This document shows positions 5,596-6,636 of a stretch of 6,636 bases of DNA, piece by piece. The notes under the pieces were generated by a model. It was given only the letters and a program-made list of their open reading frames with translations. It searched no databases and had not been told where the DNA came from. The translations under genes and the position numbers were made by a program. Source of the stretch: an uncultured Butyricicoccus sp. (GTDB taxonomy: Bacteria > Bacillota > Clostridia > Oscillospirales > Butyricicoccaceae); NCBI GenBank assembly GCA_900555465.1, contig USLE01000078.1, positions 1 through 6,636 of the forward strand. Direction: 5' to 3'. Within the stretch, counting starts at the first letter, position 1; the number at the start of each line of letters is the position of its first letter.

Positions 5596-5638
5596 TTGTT
5601 TTTCCTGTGCAAATGCGGTATCATAATACCATCGCACA
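5596..5638 (+). promoter_or_regulatory. Probable promoter with overlapping dyad, upstream of the 36-aa gene
   Basis: TTGTTT (5596-5601) and TATCAT (5619-5624) are spaced by 17 bp, giving a start near 5631 and a leader of about 95 nt. Over the -10 lies a two-part dyad: TGTGC (5606-5610) with GCACA (5634-5638), and GGTAT (5617-5621) with ATACC (5626-5630), which resembles an operator. The leader contains a hairpin GCCC-GCC-GGAC-ACT-GTCC-C-GGGC (about 5667-5690). Confidence 0.55.
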
Positions 5639-5726
5639 AAGCAGACAAATCGCAATATGATTCGCCCGCCGGACACTGTCCCGGGCGCCCGACATATTGA
5701 ACAGACATCAGAAGGAGGCTTGACCC

Positions 5727-5837
5727 ATGAACTCGTATGTTGATTCGCTTGTCAAGATGAGCGAAAACGCGGTCCGCGCGAACGGTTCTGTGCGTTTTGG
5801 CCGTAAGGCTGCGCGCAAGGCTGCTCCGCAGGACTGA
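5727..5837 (+). CDS. Small basic protein, function unknown (36 aa)
   Basis: The 36-residue protein begins MNSYVDSLVKMSENAVRANG and ends in the basic tail RFGRKAARKAAPQD; no family is recognised. It is supported by an excellent Shine-Dalgarno, AAGGAGG, eight nt before the ATG, by a promoter and dyad about 100 bp upstream, and by a terminator 13 nt past the stop. The N-terminal 18 residues could form an amphipathic helix; the C-terminal part carries five Arg/Lys among residues 24-31, suggesting nucleic-acid, ribosome or membrane-surface contact, which is inference. Codon choice (CGT, AAG, GCT, GTT) differs from the GC3-rich neighbours and is closer to gap, as in highly expressed genes. Confidence 0.7.
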   Translation: MNSYVDSLVKMSENAVRANGSVRFGRKAARKAAPQD

Positions 5838-5849
5838 TTGCAAAAGCAG

Positions 5850-5893
5850 GACCCCCGTCCGACCCGGTAAACGCCGGCGGACGGGGGTCTTTT
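5850..5893. terminator. Shared bidirectional terminator
   Basis: GACCCCCGTCCG (5850-5861) and CGGACGGGGGTC (5878-5889) form a 12-bp perfect stem; inside it CCGG/CCGG adds a second short stem around TAAACG. TTTT follows on the plus strand (5890-5893) and TTTT follows on the minus strand (5845-5842). It lies between the convergent 36-aa gene and the membrane protein gene and can end both. Confidence 0.88.
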
Positions 5894-5896
5894 CGT

Positions 5897-6547
5897 TTAT
5901 TCCGCAATGTTTTCGCGGTAATACGCTTCAAACATGCTCATCATCAGCCCCTTGCGGCGGTTTTCGCCCAGATGCCGCAGATACTTCCAGCAGGAGACCG
6001 CGGTGATCAGCCCGCCCAGCGTGCAGACGATCATATCCTGCATGGTGTCGCCCACGCCGGTCGCAGCGACCTGCTGCGGGTCCGCGCCGAACTGGGACAC
6101 AAAATACTCCCAGATCTCCCACAGCACTGCGCTCATCATGGCGAACATCCAGGTGTACAGCGATGCGTTAAAGGCGTCCGCGCGCTCGAGCTTATGCCCA
6201 GGCTTGCAAGAAAAGTACACCGCCGTGCCCAGCACCGCGAACAGGAAGCCGGACAGGAAATGCAGGATCTTATCCCAGTACGGCACGAAATCATATCCGC
6301 CGAACAGGCTCGCAAACGGCACCGCCGCGAGCACAAACCCGTCGAACACGATCTCGAGCAGGTAGACCGGCCGCAGGCGGCACACGCGGTACAGCGCAAA
6401 CGGCACGGCGGGCAGGGCGAACGCCGCGGCCGCCAGCAGCAGGTTGTATACCGTCCCATCCCGCCGCAGGCAGAACACCGCCCCGCAGGCCGTAAACACA
6501 TAATAGAAAACCAGCATCGCATTCCGCGCGCGGCGCATCCGTTCCAT
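5897..6547 (-). CDS. DUF2238/YjdF-like integral membrane protein
   Basis: 216 aa with about six hydrophobic segments (near 8-26, 33-53, 62-84, 92-112, 128-150, 170-188). Conserved-looking polar motifs sit at membrane edges: PYWDKILHFLSG (89-100), LWEIWEYFVSQ (142-152) and GVGDTMQDMIVCTLGG (164-179). This trio (WDK..HF.SG, WE.WEY, DT..D...D/C..GG) is what I associate with the DUF2238 (YjdF) family, whose function is unknown. Start chosen at ATG 6547 because GAGGAG lies six nt upstream; the frame is open further to 6625 but that stretch overlaps the rnhA reading frame and is a shadow. The gene begins 10 nt after the rnhA stop codon and its ribosome binding site overlaps that stop, so translation is probably coupled. 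It ends at the shared terminator. Confidence 0.82.
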   Translation of the reverse strand: MERMRRARNAMLVFYYVFTACGAVFCLRRDGTVYNLLLAAAAFALPAVPFALYRVCRLRPVYLLEIVFDGFVLAAVPFASLFGGYDFVPYWDKILHFLSGFLFAVLGTAVYFSCKPGHKLERADAFNASLYTWMFAMMSAVLWEIWEYFVSQFGADPQQVAATGVGDTMQDMIVCTLGGLITAVSCWKYLRHLGENRRKGLMMSMFEAYYRENIAE

Positions 6548-6557
6548 CAGCAGCTCC

Positions 6558-6636
6558 TCATTTGTATTTCTGGTATTCCCCGACCGCGAGCTCGTCGCAG
6601 CGGTTGTTGTACGGGTTGTCCGCATGTCCCTTCACC
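6558..6636 (-). CDS. rnhA: Ribonuclease HI, C-terminal fragment (runs off the window)
   Basis: Reading leftward from the right edge, the last 25 residues are VKGHADNPYNNRCDELAVGE then YQKYK, followed by TGA (6560-6558). VKGHA-x-NP-x-N-x-RCDELA is the C-terminal catalytic signature of type 1 ribonuclease H: the histidine of VKGH and the aspartate of CDE are spaced by ten residues, as H124 and D134 in the E. coli enzyme. The enzyme cleaves the RNA strand of RNA-DNA hybrids. The N-terminal catalytic acidic residues lie outside the window, so whether a hybrid-binding domain precedes the catalytic domain cannot be said. It is the first visible gene of a minus-strand operon with the DUF2238-like gene. 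Confidence 0.9.
   Translation of the reverse strand, partial: VKGHADNPYNNRCDELAVGEYQKYK

Noticed and set aside
6548..6625. 26-residue N-terminal extension of the DUF2238-like protein
   Set aside because: Overlaps the clearly conserved rnhA C-terminus in another frame and is Thr/Arg-rich; ATG 6547 has a well-placed ribosome binding site.

Overview
The window looks like chromosomal DNA from a GC-rich, low-redundancy member of the Clostridia (Firmicutes/Bacillota), most likely an Oscillospiraceae/Butyricicoccaceae-type gut anaerobe. This placement is inference. It rests on strong AGGAGG-type ribosome binding sites, consensus TTGNNN/TATAAT promoters, PyrR-type pyrimidine attenuation, a clostridial-type single-cluster ferredoxin, an XRE regulator with a membrane tail, and many compact Rho-independent terminators. 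No phage, plasmid or CRISPR genes are visible. The gene content is ordinary housekeeping; the unusual material is in the intergenic DNA.

Left end (1-560): the first 31 codons of pyrR run off the left edge on the minus strand. Upstream of them is a complete attenuation leader: a TTTACA/TATAAT promoter, a PyrR-binding stem-loop, an antiterminator strand and a Rho-independent terminator just before the pyrR Shine-Dalgarno. On the plus strand, starting at 560, is a 60-residue glycine-zipper membrane protein of unknown function.

743-1127: a dense cluster of stem-loops with no gene. Two diverged copies of an about 80-bp unit lie in inverted orientation (751-829 and 961-1041), with one compensatory base-pair change between them, surrounding a further set of hairpins. 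It ends at the terminator of gap.

1128-2322: gap (NAD-dependent glyceraldehyde-3-phosphate dehydrogenase, minus strand), a monocistronic, strongly expressed-looking gene with its own promoter. A divergent promoter drives a soluble PAS-like/histidine-kinase protein (2410-3492, plus) that has good ATP-binding motifs but no standard H-box and no adjacent response regulator.

3493-4730: between the kinase and a type I L-asparaginase gene (3774-4682, plus) sits a 168-bp, almost perfectly symmetric MITE-like element with 22-bp terminal inverted repeats beginning and ending in TTAA, followed at once by a terminator. The asparaginase gene ends at a 14-bp-stem terminator.

4731-5893: an XRE regulator with two predicted membrane segments, then a small [4Fe-4S] ferredoxin whose Shine-Dalgarno is buried in a hairpin, then a promoter/dyad region with a 20-bp perfect AT palindrome, and a 36-residue basic small protein with an excellent ribosome binding site and a terminator.

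Right end (5897-6636, minus): the C-terminus of ribonuclease HI (running off the window) followed after 10 nt by a six-segment DUF2238/YjdF-like membrane protein; the two are probably translationally coupled. The shared bidirectional terminator at 5850-5893 closes both this operon and the small-protein gene.
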